Positions 31,754 through 40,983 of a stretch of 64,000 nucleotides of DNA are shown here, one piece after another. The notes beneath the pieces are model-generated. The model was given only the letters and a program-made list of their open reading frames with translations. It ran no database searches and was not told where the DNA came from. This stretch comes from Candidatus Pantoea floridensis (GTDB taxonomy: Bacteria > Pseudomonadota > Gammaproteobacteria > Enterobacterales > Enterobacteriaceae), in assembly GCF_900215435.1 (NCBI RefSeq), contig NZ_OCMY01000001.1, positions 1,550,001 through 1,614,000 of the forward strand, given 5' to 3'. The position numbers and the translations under genes are program-made. Position 1 is the stretch's first letter. Every line of letters starts with the position of its first letter.

Positions 31754-32863
31754 TTAGTCAATCAGCAGACGCAGCATGCGACGCAGCGGTTCAGCCGCGC
31801 CCCACAGTAACTGATCGCCCACGGTGAAGGCAGAAAGGTATTCAGGCCCCATATTCAGTTTACGCAGGCGGCCAACCGGCGTGGTCAACGTGCCGGTAAC
31901 GGCGGCAGGCGTCAGTTCGCGCATGGTGATTTCGCGATCGTTTGGCACCACTTTGACCCACTCGTTATGCGAAGCCAGCAGCTGTTCTATTTCACTCAGC
32001 GGCAGGTCTTTTTTCAGCTTCAGGGTAAATGCCTGGCTGTGGCAGCGCAGCGCACCAACGCGCACGCACAGGCCATCAACCGGAATCATACTGCTGGTGC
32101 GCAGGATTTTGTTGGTTTCCGCCTGGCCTTTCCACTCTTCGCGACTCTGGCCGTTGTCCAGCTGTTTGTCGATCCATGGAATCAGGCTGCCCGCCAGCGG
32201 TACGCCAAAGTTGTCGGTTGGCAAGGTACCAGAACGCGTGAAATCAGTAACGCTACGCTCGATATCCAGAATCGCGGAAGCCGGATCCTGCAGTGATTTC
32301 GCCACGTGATCATGCAGCATGCCCATTTGGGTCAGCAGTTCACGCATATGACGCGCACCGCCACCGGACGCCGCCTGATAAGTCGCAACCGATGCCCACT
32401 CCACCAGATCGTTGGCAAACAGTCCGCCGAGTGACATCAGCATCAGACTCACGGTGCAGTTGCCGCCGACGAAGGTTTTAATGCCGTTATCAAGGCCTTG
32501 ACGAATCACATTGTGGTTCACCGGATCGAGAATGATGATGGCGTCATCCTTCATGCGCAGCGTGGAAGCCGCATCAATCCAGTAGCCCTGCCAGCCGCTT
32601 TCACGCAGCTTCGGGTAGACTTCACTGGTGTAATCGCCGCCCTGGCAGGTGATAATGATATCCAGCGCCTTCAGCGCCTCGATATCGAAAGCATCCTGCA
32701 GCGCACCGGTCGACTTAGTGCCGAACGCCGGTGCCGCCTGACCAAGCTGTGACGTGGAGAAGAAGACCGGATTGATGACGTCAAAATCGCGTTCTTCGCT
32801 CATGCGTGACATCAGCACTGAGCCGACCATGCCACGCCAACCAATAAAACCTACATTCTTCAT
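31754..32863 (-). CDS. asd: Aspartate-semialdehyde dehydrogenase Asd
   Basis: Reduces aspartyl-phosphate to aspartate semialdehyde with NADPH, the branch point to lysine/diaminopimelate, threonine and methionine; cytosolic, 369 residues. The NADP-binding [11 protein letters not shown] is at 9-19 and the catalytic Cys is at 136 in GGNCTVSLM. The gene is probably a single transcription unit ending in its own terminator, upstream of glgB as in E. coli. lysC, which makes its substrate, is also in this window. Confidence 0.96.
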   Translation of the reverse strand: MKNVGFIGWRGMVGSVLMSRMSEERDFDVINPVFFSTSQLGQAAPAFGTKSTGALQDAFDIEALKALDIIITCQGGDYTSEVYPKLRESGWQGYWIDAASTLRMKDDAIIILDPVNHNVIRQGLDNGIKTFVGGNCTVSLMLMSLGGLFANDLVEWASVATYQAASGGGARHMRELLTQMGMLHDHVAKSLQDPASAILDIERSVTDFTRSGTLPTDNFGVPLAGSLIPWIDKQLDNGQSREEWKGQAETNKILRTSSMIPVDGLCVRVGALRCHSQAFTLKLKKDLPLSEIEQLLASHNEWVKVVPNDREITMRELTPAAVTGTLTTPVGRLRKLNMGPEYLSAFTVGDQLLWGAAEPLRRMLRLLID

Positions 32864-33084
32864 TTTCTGTCCGTCTCGGGCGCTTCTGGAGAGGCCCTAT
32901 GTGGTGCGAGGAAAAGACCGGCCGAACGATCGCGCCCGTCTGCGTAATAATCAGGTTTACCTATGACCGTCAACTCTACAAAATGCAGCACTTCTGGCAA
33001 GTGAATTAATTCGATTGCGCTAACTTTTTCAGCAGTACAACTAATAATGGCCCCCGGCCAAATCGATAGGATGGTTTACCTGAC

Positions 33085-33678
33085 ATGACTGAAATGATAT
33101 CCGCGACCATATTGCTGCTGTTGATTATGGACCCGCTGGGCAACCTGCCGATCTTTATGTCGGTATTAAAGCACCTCGAACCCAAGCGCCGCCGGGTGGT
33201 GCTGATGCGCGAAATGCTGATCGCGCTGATTCTGATGCTGCTGTTTCTGTTCGCCGGTGAGCGCATTCTGGCGTTTCTCAATCTGCGCACCGAAACCGTG
33301 TCGATTTCCGGCGGCATCATCCTGTTCCTGATCGCCATCCGCATGATTTTCCCTTCCGGCGAAAGCAGCACCAGCGGCTTGCCTGCCGGTGAAGAGCCGT
33401 TCCTGGTGCCGTTGGCGATTCCGCTGGTGGCCGGCCCGTCGCTGCTGGCGACACTGATGTTGTTATCGCATCAGTATCCCAATCAGATGACGCATCTGGT
33501 CGGCGCGCTGCTGATTGCATGGGGCGTGACGGTGGTGATTTTGCTGATGTCGGGGCTATTTTTACGCCTGCTCGGCGATAAAGGGGTTAACGCGCTGGAA
33601 CGCCTGATGGGATTAATATTGATTATGCTGGCAACGCAGATGTTTCTTGATGGGATTCGTACTTACCTGAAGTTGTAA
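33085..33678 (+). CDS. yhgN: MarC-family inner-membrane protein YhgN
   Basis: A 197-residue integral membrane protein with six spans, of the MarC/UPF0056 family. The start is MTEMISATILLLLIMDPLGN; the DPLGN(L)P motif after the first span is diagnostic. Transport function is suspected for the family, but the substrate is not established. It is divergent from asd, as in E. coli. Directly downstream, gene order departs from E. coli. Confidence 0.92.
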   Translation: MTEMISATILLLLIMDPLGNLPIFMSVLKHLEPKRRRVVLMREMLIALILMLLFLFAGERILAFLNLRTETVSISGGIILFLIAIRMIFPSGESSTSGLPAGEEPFLVPLAIPLVAGPSLLATLMLLSHQYPNQMTHLVGALLIAWGVTVVILLMSGLFLRLLGDKGVNALERLMGLILIMLATQMFLDGIRTYLKL

Positions 33679-33695
33679 TTATCTTCAGGAGAAGC

Positions 33696-33854
33696 ACGAT
33701 ATGAATATCATCATGCCGCTCAGTTAGGCGCCGCATTGAATCACTGCACATTCTGTAGCGGCGCGATTTATCGCGCAATGAATTGCGCCGCTACAATGTG
33801 TGCGCTGGGTTATTGGGAGGCTCTTAACTGACAAGCATTACGATATGAATATCA
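33696..33854. repeat. 15-bp direct repeat bracketing a palindromic element
   Basis: ACGATATGAATATCA occurs exactly at 33696-33710 and again at 33840-33854, 129 bases apart, with the GTAGCGGCGC palindrome (33755-33794) between them. The first copy begins 18 bases past the yhgN stop. Both sit at the left edge of the AT-rich insert. They could be a duplication, a relic of an insertion, or recombination sites. Confidence 0.75.
33755..33794. repeat. GTAGCGGCGC palindromic repeat (short form)
   Basis: GTAGCGGCGC at 33755-33764 pairs with GCGCCGCTAC at 33785-33794, with an inner GCGATTTATCGC hairpin. It is the same family as 10955-11023 with the spacer between halves shortened, and lies between yhgN and the AT-rich pair. 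Confidence 0.7.
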
Positions 33855-33989
33855 GCGTTTAATTTCGAATATTGGCTTAAGAATTGTAGGATGTAACTAT
33901 AAGTAGTTACTTAAAGTTGTACTCTCTCATCAAGGCATCACACTTCTTTCAAAAAAATGGGTATATTTTCTGAACACCAGGAGGATGCC

Positions 33990-34562
33990 ATGTTAAATAA
34001 TATCGATTCTTACAAAGCGACAGGAATATTTATCATCATTGAAAGGATTTATAATCGTGACGTGCCAAACTGGCATGGAATTGGTTCTGAACTGGTTCAG
34101 ATATATAAAGTTGTTTACCAACTCTACCGCAAGCAAGACCTTTTTCTTGACGGAGAAAGAATCACACCTGCAAATGCTTCATTATGGGATCATTTGAAAA
34201 TTTTCGCAGGTTCAGAGCTTGAGCAACAAAACTCTAAAGACAACGAAACCCGCTTTGCTTTGGATTATGCAGGTTCGGAATTTAGAACAACGCCTCTCGT
34301 CTACCCGGGTTTGAATATTAAAAGCGTTTCTACTTTTTTGACCAGCGATCACCCCATCCCAACGCAAAGAATTCTGGCTTTTGGTCAAGACCCCATCCCT
34401 GACATCAAACTTTATGGCCGTTCGGATGCGCAATTTGTTATGGCTAACGGCGGAAAGGATGATCCGATGGCTGCAGCTAGATATGATTCAAATAGTGGTC
34501 AGCTGAAATTACTAGACCCCATTCATCAACTTTCCGCCGTGATGCGTGATATTACTTCATAG
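33990..34562 (+). CDS. Unrecognised soluble protein, first gene of an AT-rich pair
   Basis: A protein of 190 residues that I do not recognise. It has no signal peptide and no strong membrane span; a mildly hydrophobic stretch, ATGIFIIIERI, lies near the N-terminus. Visible features are a Trp-His pair (NWHGIG) near residue 29, aromatic and charged residues through the first 80, and a Pro/Gly/Asp-rich second half. I chose ATG at 33990 for its strong AGGAGG six bases upstream; a frame to 33957 lacks this. Codons are AT-rich, unlike neighbouring genes, which points to acquisition. It is followed after eight bases by a membrane-protein gene. Confidence 0.72.
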   Translation: MLNNIDSYKATGIFIIIERIYNRDVPNWHGIGSELVQIYKVVYQLYRKQDLFLDGERITPANASLWDHLKIFAGSELEQQNSKDNETRFALDYAGSEFRTTPLVYPGLNIKSVSTFLTSDHPIPTQRILAFGQDPIPDIKLYGRSDAQFVMANGGKDDPMAAARYDSNSGQLKLLDPIHQLSAVMRDITS

Positions 34563-34570
34563 AGGTAAAG

Positions 34571-35005
34571 ATGAGAGCTTTCTGCTTACCATTAGTATTT
34601 GCTGCACTTGCTTTGCTTTATGGTTTCTATTCTTGTCATCAAATTCTGGATTTTTACCTTATCGGATTCGATGGCATAACATCTGACATTAGCGTTATCT
34701 TCACTGCACCACTCTATGCTGCATTATTCTGTTTGTTTTATCAAAGCGCAGCATTTCGTTTATTCAATAGAGTAGTTAAATTCAGCACTTATAAAGAATG
34801 TATATTTCAGATTGCGTTTCAGATAACAAACACATTCACTTTATTAATTACAGGATGGCTGATTGCATGGAAAAAATCTGCTGAGCTAGTCACCCAATCT
34901 AAATTAGTAAGCATTGAAAGCATGGATATCATGTTAATTTACATCATATCCAGCGCCTTATCTTTTGCTTTATTTATCACAATCCGAAAAAGAATGGCTG
35001 ATTAA
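34571..35005 (+). CDS. Unrecognised four-span membrane protein, second gene of an AT-rich pair
   Basis: A 144-residue protein with four predicted membrane spans at about 3-22, 40-62, 80-102 and 118-138, and a basic C-terminus (IRKRMAD). I do not recognise the family. Its ribosome binding site GAGG overlaps the stop of the preceding gene, and the ATG follows five bases later, so the two are probably co-translated. The AT-rich codon use is shared with its partner. A soluble-protein gene followed by a small polytopic membrane protein recalls effector/immunity pairs, but nothing in the sequence proves this. Confidence 0.72.
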   Translation: MRAFCLPLVFAALALLYGFYSCHQILDFYLIGFDGITSDISVIFTAPLYAALFCLFYQSAAFRLFNRVVKFSTYKECIFQIAFQITNTFTLLITGWLIAWKKSAELVTQSKLVSIESMDIMLIYIISSALSFALFITIRKRMAD

Positions 35006-35018
35006 ATGGTAAAGCACA

Positions 35019-35039
35019 GGGGTGCGGCTATGGCACCCC
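35019..35039 (+). terminator. Possible terminator after the AT-rich pair
   Basis: GGGGTGC (35019-35025) pairs with GCACCCC (35033-35039) around a seven-base loop, 14 bases past the stop of the membrane-protein gene. The following ATAAAATTT is only weakly T-rich, so termination efficiency is uncertain. Confidence 0.5.
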
Positions 35040-35050
35040 ATAAAATTTAA

Positions 35051-35974
35051 TCACGGCTTTTTCTTATCTACCGGCTTACCTGACCAGTAACCGGCCAGCA
35101 GCGAACCGGAAAGGTTGTGCCACACCGAGAACAGCGCGCCCGGCAGTGCTGCCAGCGGTGAGAAGTAGAGTTTGCCCAGCGTCGCCGCCAGACCGGAGTT
35201 TTGCATACCCACTTCCAGCGCCAGCGTGCGGCAGGTCGATTCATCGAAGCCGAACAGTTTGCCGCCCCAGTAACCGCCTAGCAGACCAATCGCGTTGTGC
35301 AGAATCACCGCCGCAATCACCATTAAGCCGACCGAACCGATAAAGCTTTGGCTGCCTGCCACTACCGCACTGATAATAAGCAGAATACACACCATGGAAA
35401 ATGCCGGCAGATAAGGCTCTACGCGGCGCACCACGCTATTCATCGAGTGGTGGATAATCAAGCCAAGGCTGATAGGGATCACCACGATTTTCACAATGCT
35501 AAGCAGCATGCCGACGACATCCACCTGAATGTGCGTATCGACATAGAGGCGCGTCAGCAGCGGCGTAGCGAATACGCCAACCAGCGCCGACACCGACGAG
35601 ATGGTCACCGACAGTGCCACATCCCCCTTGGCCAGATAGATCATCACGTTAGATGCGGTGCCGCTCGCCACGCTACCGACCAGAATCATGCCTGCCGCCA
35701 GATCGGGTGGCATCTGGAACAGTTTCGCCAGTCCCCACGCGGCCAGCGGCATCACCAGGTAGTGCAGGAAAGTCCCGGCAATCACCGGCGCCGGGCGTAC
35801 CAGCACGCGTTTGAAATCATCAATATTGAGCGTTACGCCCATGCCGAACATAATCAGCATCAGTAGATAGGTGACCCACGGACCAATGCCAAGAAAGGTG
35901 GAAGGTGAATAATAAGCCGCAACCGAGAGCAGCACGGCCCAGAGCGGGAACAGGCGAGTAAGTTTGCCGAGCAT
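35051..35974 (-). CDS. panS: BASS-family transporter, PanS-like
   Basis: An inner-membrane protein of 307 residues with about nine to ten spans, of the bile acid:sodium symporter (BASS) superfamily. Conserved family stretches are [19 protein letters not shown] near the N-terminus, [24 protein letters not shown] in the middle, and [18 protein letters not shown] near the C-terminus. The last contains the sodium-site signature. It looks closest to PanS, described in Salmonella as a ketopantoate/pantoate/pantothenate transporter, but substrate cannot be read from the sequence. It has no counterpart at this place in E. coli. Confidence 0.78.
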   Translation of the reverse strand: MLGKLTRLFPLWAVLLSVAAYYSPSTFLGIGPWVTYLLMLIMFGMGVTLNIDDFKRVLVRPAPVIAGTFLHYLVMPLAAWGLAKLFQMPPDLAAGMILVGSVASGTASNVMIYLAKGDVALSVTISSVSALVGVFATPLLTRLYVDTHIQVDVVGMLLSIVKIVVIPISLGLIIHHSMNSVVRRVEPYLPAFSMVCILLIISAVVAGSQSFIGSVGLMVIAAVILHNAIGLLGGYWGGKLFGFDESTCRTLALEVGMQNSGLAATLGKLYFSPLAALPGALFSVWHNLSGSLLAGYWSGKPVDKKKP

Positions 35975-36148
35975 AACCAGACTTCCTTAGGAATTATTTT
36001 ATTATTGCCACAGATGAAATGTCGCGCAGGGAACGACCACAGCGACGGAGGCAGGATCATAACATTTCATTATCATGACGTAAGGCGGGAAGACGCCTGC
36101 GGGGACAAATGCGGATCGGCTGCTGCCGATCCGTGGAATACGGCGAAA

Positions 36149-36841
36149 TTACTCTGCTTTTTCCAGCAAAAAGCGGTAGATCACACCACCAATCGCGGCA
36201 CCAATAATCGGTAACACCCAGAACATCCACAGCTGCTCCAATGCCCAACCCCCCTGGAAGATGGCAACACCGGTACTGCGCGCCGGATTGACGGAGGTGT
36301 TGGTGACAGGGATGCTCACCAGATGGATCAGCGTTAACGCCAGACCGATAGCAATTGGCGCAAAACCTGCCGGAGCATATTTATCGGTCGCCCCCATGAT
36401 CACAACCAGGAACACTGCCGTCAGAACCAACTCGCTGATCATGCCCGCCTGCAGGCTAAAGCCACCCGGTGAGTGTTCACCGTAACCGTTGGACGCGAAG
36501 CCGCTAGCAGCCGCATCGAAACCCGCTTTACCACTGGCGATCAGATACAACACGCCTGCCGCCGCAATCGCGCCGACCAATTGTGCAATAATATAAGGCA
36601 CTACCTGAGCCGCTGGAAAACGTCCGCCAGCGGTTAAACCAATCGTCACCGCCGGGTTAAAATGGCCACCTGAGATATGGCCAACGGCAAACGCCATCAC
36701 CAAAACCGTTAAACCAAACGCCAGTGCGACACCCGCAAAACCAATGCCCAGTTCTGGAAACGCTGCAGCCAACACCGCGCTACCACAACCACCCAAAACC
36801 AACACAAATGTGCCGAGACTTTCTGCCACGAGCCTTTTCAT
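36149..36841 (-). CDS. aqpZ: Aquaporin Z
   Basis: An inner-membrane water channel of 230 residues with six spans. Both pore NPA motifs are present: [10 protein letters not shown] in the first half and [12 protein letters not shown] in the second. His in [13 protein letters not shown] and the Arg after the second NPA are selectivity-filter residues of water-specific aquaporins rather than glycerol facilitators. It is a single gene between the PanS-like gene and lysC; in E. coli aqpZ lies elsewhere. Confidence 0.94.
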   Translation of the reverse strand: MKRLVAESLGTFVLVLGGCGSAVLAAAFPELGIGFAGVALAFGLTVLVMAFAVGHISGGHFNPAVTIGLTAGGRFPAAQVVPYIIAQLVGAIAAAGVLYLIASGKAGFDAAASGFASNGYGEHSPGGFSLQAGMISELVLTAVFLVVIMGATDKYAPAGFAPIAIGLALTLIHLVSIPVTNTSVNPARSTGVAIFQGGWALEQLWMFWVLPIIGAAIGGVIYRFLLEKAE

Positions 36842-37061
36842 ATCTATTCCCTCAAATAATTTAATGTTTTCGCGGCGGGATTATCGTTTCAGGCGATTAA
36901 AGCACAACCGCTGAATGAGAGATTAGTGTGATTTTTAGGCAATTCCAGTGAAAACAAGAAGGGTCTCAGGCGCTTATCCGGGATTTTTCAGAAATGTCTG
37001 GCTCGAAAGCGACGCTACCGCTAGGCTTAAATTATTGTTTAAAAAAATTTACCAATAAAAA

Positions 37062-37080
37062 AGCCGGACCATGTCCGGCT
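37062..37080 (-). terminator. Intrinsic terminator of lysC
   Basis: AGCCGGAC (37062-37069) pairs perfectly with GTCCGGCT (37073-37080) around a three-base loop. On the minus strand TTTTTTATT follows. It lies 25 bases past the lysC stop. Confidence 0.88.
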
Positions 37081-37105
37081 TGATTTTTACCGCTAAAAAT
37101 TTGCC

Positions 37106-38461
37106 TTAGGAACCAAAAAGATTCTTATGCAGTGCGCGTACCACCTCTTCTGCATCTGGCGTTGGCACCAGGAAGCACAGGTTGTAGCTGCTGGCACCGT
37201 AGCAAATCATGCGTAAATTAAACGGCTCCAGAGCGCCGAAGACCTCTTTGCCCACGCCACAGGCTTTCGATAGGTTATTGCCGATGATCGCCACCAGCGC
37301 CAGATTCTCTTCCACTTCCACACGACACAGCGAAGAGAGTTCAGTCAGCAGCGCCTGCGTCAGCAAGCTGTCACCGGTGGTGGTGGAGCCGGTGCTATCC
37401 AGCGTTAGCGCCACGCTCACTTCGGAGGTAGTAACCAGATCGACAGAGATGCTGTGGCGCGCCAGGATGTTGAACACTTCGGCGAGGAAGCCGTGGGCAT
37501 GCAGCATATTCAGGCTATGCAGCGTCACCAGCGTTTGCTTACGACGCAGCGCCAGTGCCCGGAACAGCGGTGGATTTTTGGTTTCGTTGCACACGCGCGT
37601 ACCGCCGGCGGCCGGATCTTTGCTCGAACCGACAAACACCGGGATATCGCTGCGCACTGCTGGCAGCAGCGTGGCAGGATGCAGCACTTTGGCGCCAAAA
37701 ATCGCCATTTCAGCGGCTTCTTCGAAGGTAATTTCTTCGATACGTTTTGCCGTTGGCACCACGCGAGGATCGGTGGTGTAGATGCCCGCAACGTCAGTCC
37801 AGATATCGATACGCGCCGCCTGCAGCGCTTCGCCTAACAGCGCGGCGGTGTAGTCGCTACCGCCACGGCCCAGCGTGGTGGTACGGCCTTTAATTTCGCT
37901 GCCGATAAAGCCTTGTGTCACCACCAGCGCTTCAGCAATACGTGGCTGCAGCTGCGCCGCCGCCAGCTCTTTCACCGTAGCCACTTCCGGTTCCGCGCGG
38001 CCAAAACGGTCGCTGGTGCGCATCACTTTACGCACGTCGAACCATTCGCTGTTTACCTGACGCTCGCGCAGGATCTCCACGAACAGCAGCGTCGACATCA
38101 GCTCACCGTGGCTGACCAGCTCATCGGTCAGCGCGTGCGAAGTCGCCAGCGACGTGGCCTCAGATAGCATGGTGATATTTTCCAGCATGCGATCGATTTC
38201 GTCGCGAATCACATCCGGTGACTGCAGGCGATCGATGATGGCGTACTGAATACGGCGGATTTCATCCAGCAGGTACGCGCGCTGCGCTTGTTCCTGGCCT
38301 TCAGCAAGAGAAACCAGCAGGTTGGTGACGCCAGCGGAAGCAGAGAGCACCACTAAGCGAGTATTGGCATTTGACAGCACGACATCCGCGCTGCGGTTCA
38401 TAGCATCAAAATCGGCAACGCTGGTGCCGCCAAATTTAGCCACGATCAGATGTTGAGACAT
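37106..38461 (-). CDS. lysC: Lysine-sensitive aspartokinase III LysC
   Basis: Phosphorylates aspartate, the first step to lysine, threonine and methionine; cytosolic, 451 residues (E. coli 449). The kinase signature KFGGTSVADFDAM starts at residue 9 and the aspartate/ATP site GRGGSDYTAALL is intact. Two C-terminal ACT domains (from about 310) bind lysine; the stretch VDLVTTSEVSVALTLD lies in the first. Expression is probably controlled by the lysine riboswitch just upstream. The next enzyme of the pathway, Asd, is encoded about 4 kb away. Confidence 0.96.
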   Translation of the reverse strand: MSQHLIVAKFGGTSVADFDAMNRSADVVLSNANTRLVVLSASAGVTNLLVSLAEGQEQAQRAYLLDEIRRIQYAIIDRLQSPDVIRDEIDRMLENITMLSEATSLATSHALTDELVSHGELMSTLLFVEILRERQVNSEWFDVRKVMRTSDRFGRAEPEVATVKELAAAQLQPRIAEALVVTQGFIGSEIKGRTTTLGRGGSDYTAALLGEALQAARIDIWTDVAGIYTTDPRVVPTAKRIEEITFEEAAEMAIFGAKVLHPATLLPAVRSDIPVFVGSSKDPAAGGTRVCNETKNPPLFRALALRRKQTLVTLHSLNMLHAHGFLAEVFNILARHSISVDLVTTSEVSVALTLDSTGSTTTGDSLLTQALLTELSSLCRVEVEENLALVAIIGNNLSKACGVGKEVFGALEPFNLRMICYGASSYNLCFLVPTPDAEEVVRALHKNLFGS

Positions 38462-38573
38462 GTAACGAACCCCGTGTCAGGTTATCTTTCTTCCGTTTTT
38501 GGGGCGGAAGACATAGTAGCAGCCTAGGCACAAGAGAAGAGCAGAATTGGGCAGACAAGATCAGAAGACAAGT

Positions 38574-38766
38574 CACCCAGAAGCGCTTCACCTTGCGAAG
38601 CGTCCGACTGTGGACGATTCTGGTGACAACCCAGAGGATTCAGCCCCTGCAGCCGACAGTGCAACACCCCGCGTGTTGCCCCACCTCGGCGTCACACCCC
38701 CTGATGTGTTATCTGCGGATACGGATCCTCAAACACACTGCCTGGGCGACGCGCCTCTTCTGGCTT
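38574..38766 (-). promoter_or_regulatory. Lysine riboswitch (L box) in the lysC leader
   Basis: Read on the minus strand, the leader contains the conserved lysine-aptamer pieces in order: CCAGAAGAGGCGCG at the 5' end, GTGACGCCGAGG, GGCTGCAGGGGCTGAATCC, GGGTTGTCACCAGAATCG, GTCGGACGCTTCGCAAGG and the closing CTTCTGGGTGA. The P1 arms CCAGAAG and CTTCTGG pair. The text closely follows the E. coli lysC leader. About 110 bases lie between the aptamer and the lysC ATG, enough for an expression platform. Lysine binding should lower lysC expression. Confidence 0.93.
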
Positions 38767-38822
38767 ACACCCGGAGGTGTAAGTAGCGCGCATAAAGTAC
38801 TGATTAATTGTTCTGCTGTCCA

Positions 38823-38945
38823 TACCCTTCATACGTCAAGTTTCAGGTGCGTTGGCTGCGTCTCTTCATCTCAGTCATTTACTTCAGTAAGCTCTTGAGA
38901 TGAATACACTTGCCGCCTTCCTGAAACTCGCATTATTTTGGCTAG
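38823..38945. repeat. Long structured palindromic repeat, copy 2 (lysC-pgi)
   Basis: Outer arms AGTTTCAGG (38839-38847) and CCTGAAACT (38920-38928) pair perfectly. Inner arms CATCTCA (38867-38873) and TGAGATG (38896-38902) enclose a CTTCAGTAAG-type hairpin. It is the reverse orientation of the copy at 20311-20427 and differs at paired positions so that both stems are kept. The unpaired stretches GCGTTGGCTGCG and CACTTGCCGCCTT are nearly the same in both copies. Confidence 0.8.
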
Positions 38946-38952
38946 GTTTATT

Positions 38953-39177
38953 TCAGGTTGAAGATTTGCTCACCTTTACACTTCGGTAAACGCATCGTTG
39001 AACAAACGTGATGACCGACACCGACCTAAAGTAGAGTCCGAATGCAACAAACGCGGCTTTTTGCTGATGCGGCACAGGGAAATTTCCTGGCGTTCCGCTG
39101 ACAATCGCCGCCGGATTTACCTGAAACACTGCGGCCACGGTCACAAATTTTTTCCCTTCGGTGGTAACTGTGGTCAT
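38953..39177 (-). CDS. Doubtful small ORF between lysC leader and pgi
   Basis: A 74-codon frame whose first 40 or so residues look protein-like (TTVTTEGKKFVTVAAVFQ, then VNPAAIVSGTPG) with GC-rich third positions. The rest is compositionally odd. ATG at 39177 has GGGG about seven bases upstream. I do not recognise a family. It may be a gene remnant or a chance frame in this long intergenic region. Confidence 0.2.
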   Translation of the reverse strand: MTTVTTEGKKFVTVAAVFQVNPAAIVSGTPGNFPVPHQQKAAFVAFGLYFRSVSVITFVQRCVYRSVKVSKSST

Positions 39178-39257
39178 ACTCAACCCCGTGCAAGAATGCT
39201 AAGGATGCCGGGCCAGCAGGATGCCCCGGATGGAATGACGGTTCTTATTTCAACTAG

Positions 39258-40913
<1,656 letters not shown>

Positions 40914-40945
40914 GTTCATCGGGGCAACCCCATCGCCAGTAACAA

Positions 40946-40974
40946 GCCGTCATCGCAGGATGACGGCTTTTTTA
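40946..40974 (+). terminator. Intrinsic terminator of pgi
   Basis: GCCGTCATC (40946-40954) pairs perfectly with GATGACGGC (40959-40967) around GCAG, followed by a run of seven T. It separates pgi from the convergent receptor gene, whose stop is ten bases further on. Confidence 0.9.
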
Positions 40975-40983
40975 TGTGCTGAA

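Noticed and set aside
33990..35005. The AT-rich pair considered as a prophage or IS fragment
   Set aside because: No integrase, transposase, terminal inverted repeats or phage structural gene is present; only two genes are acquired-looking.
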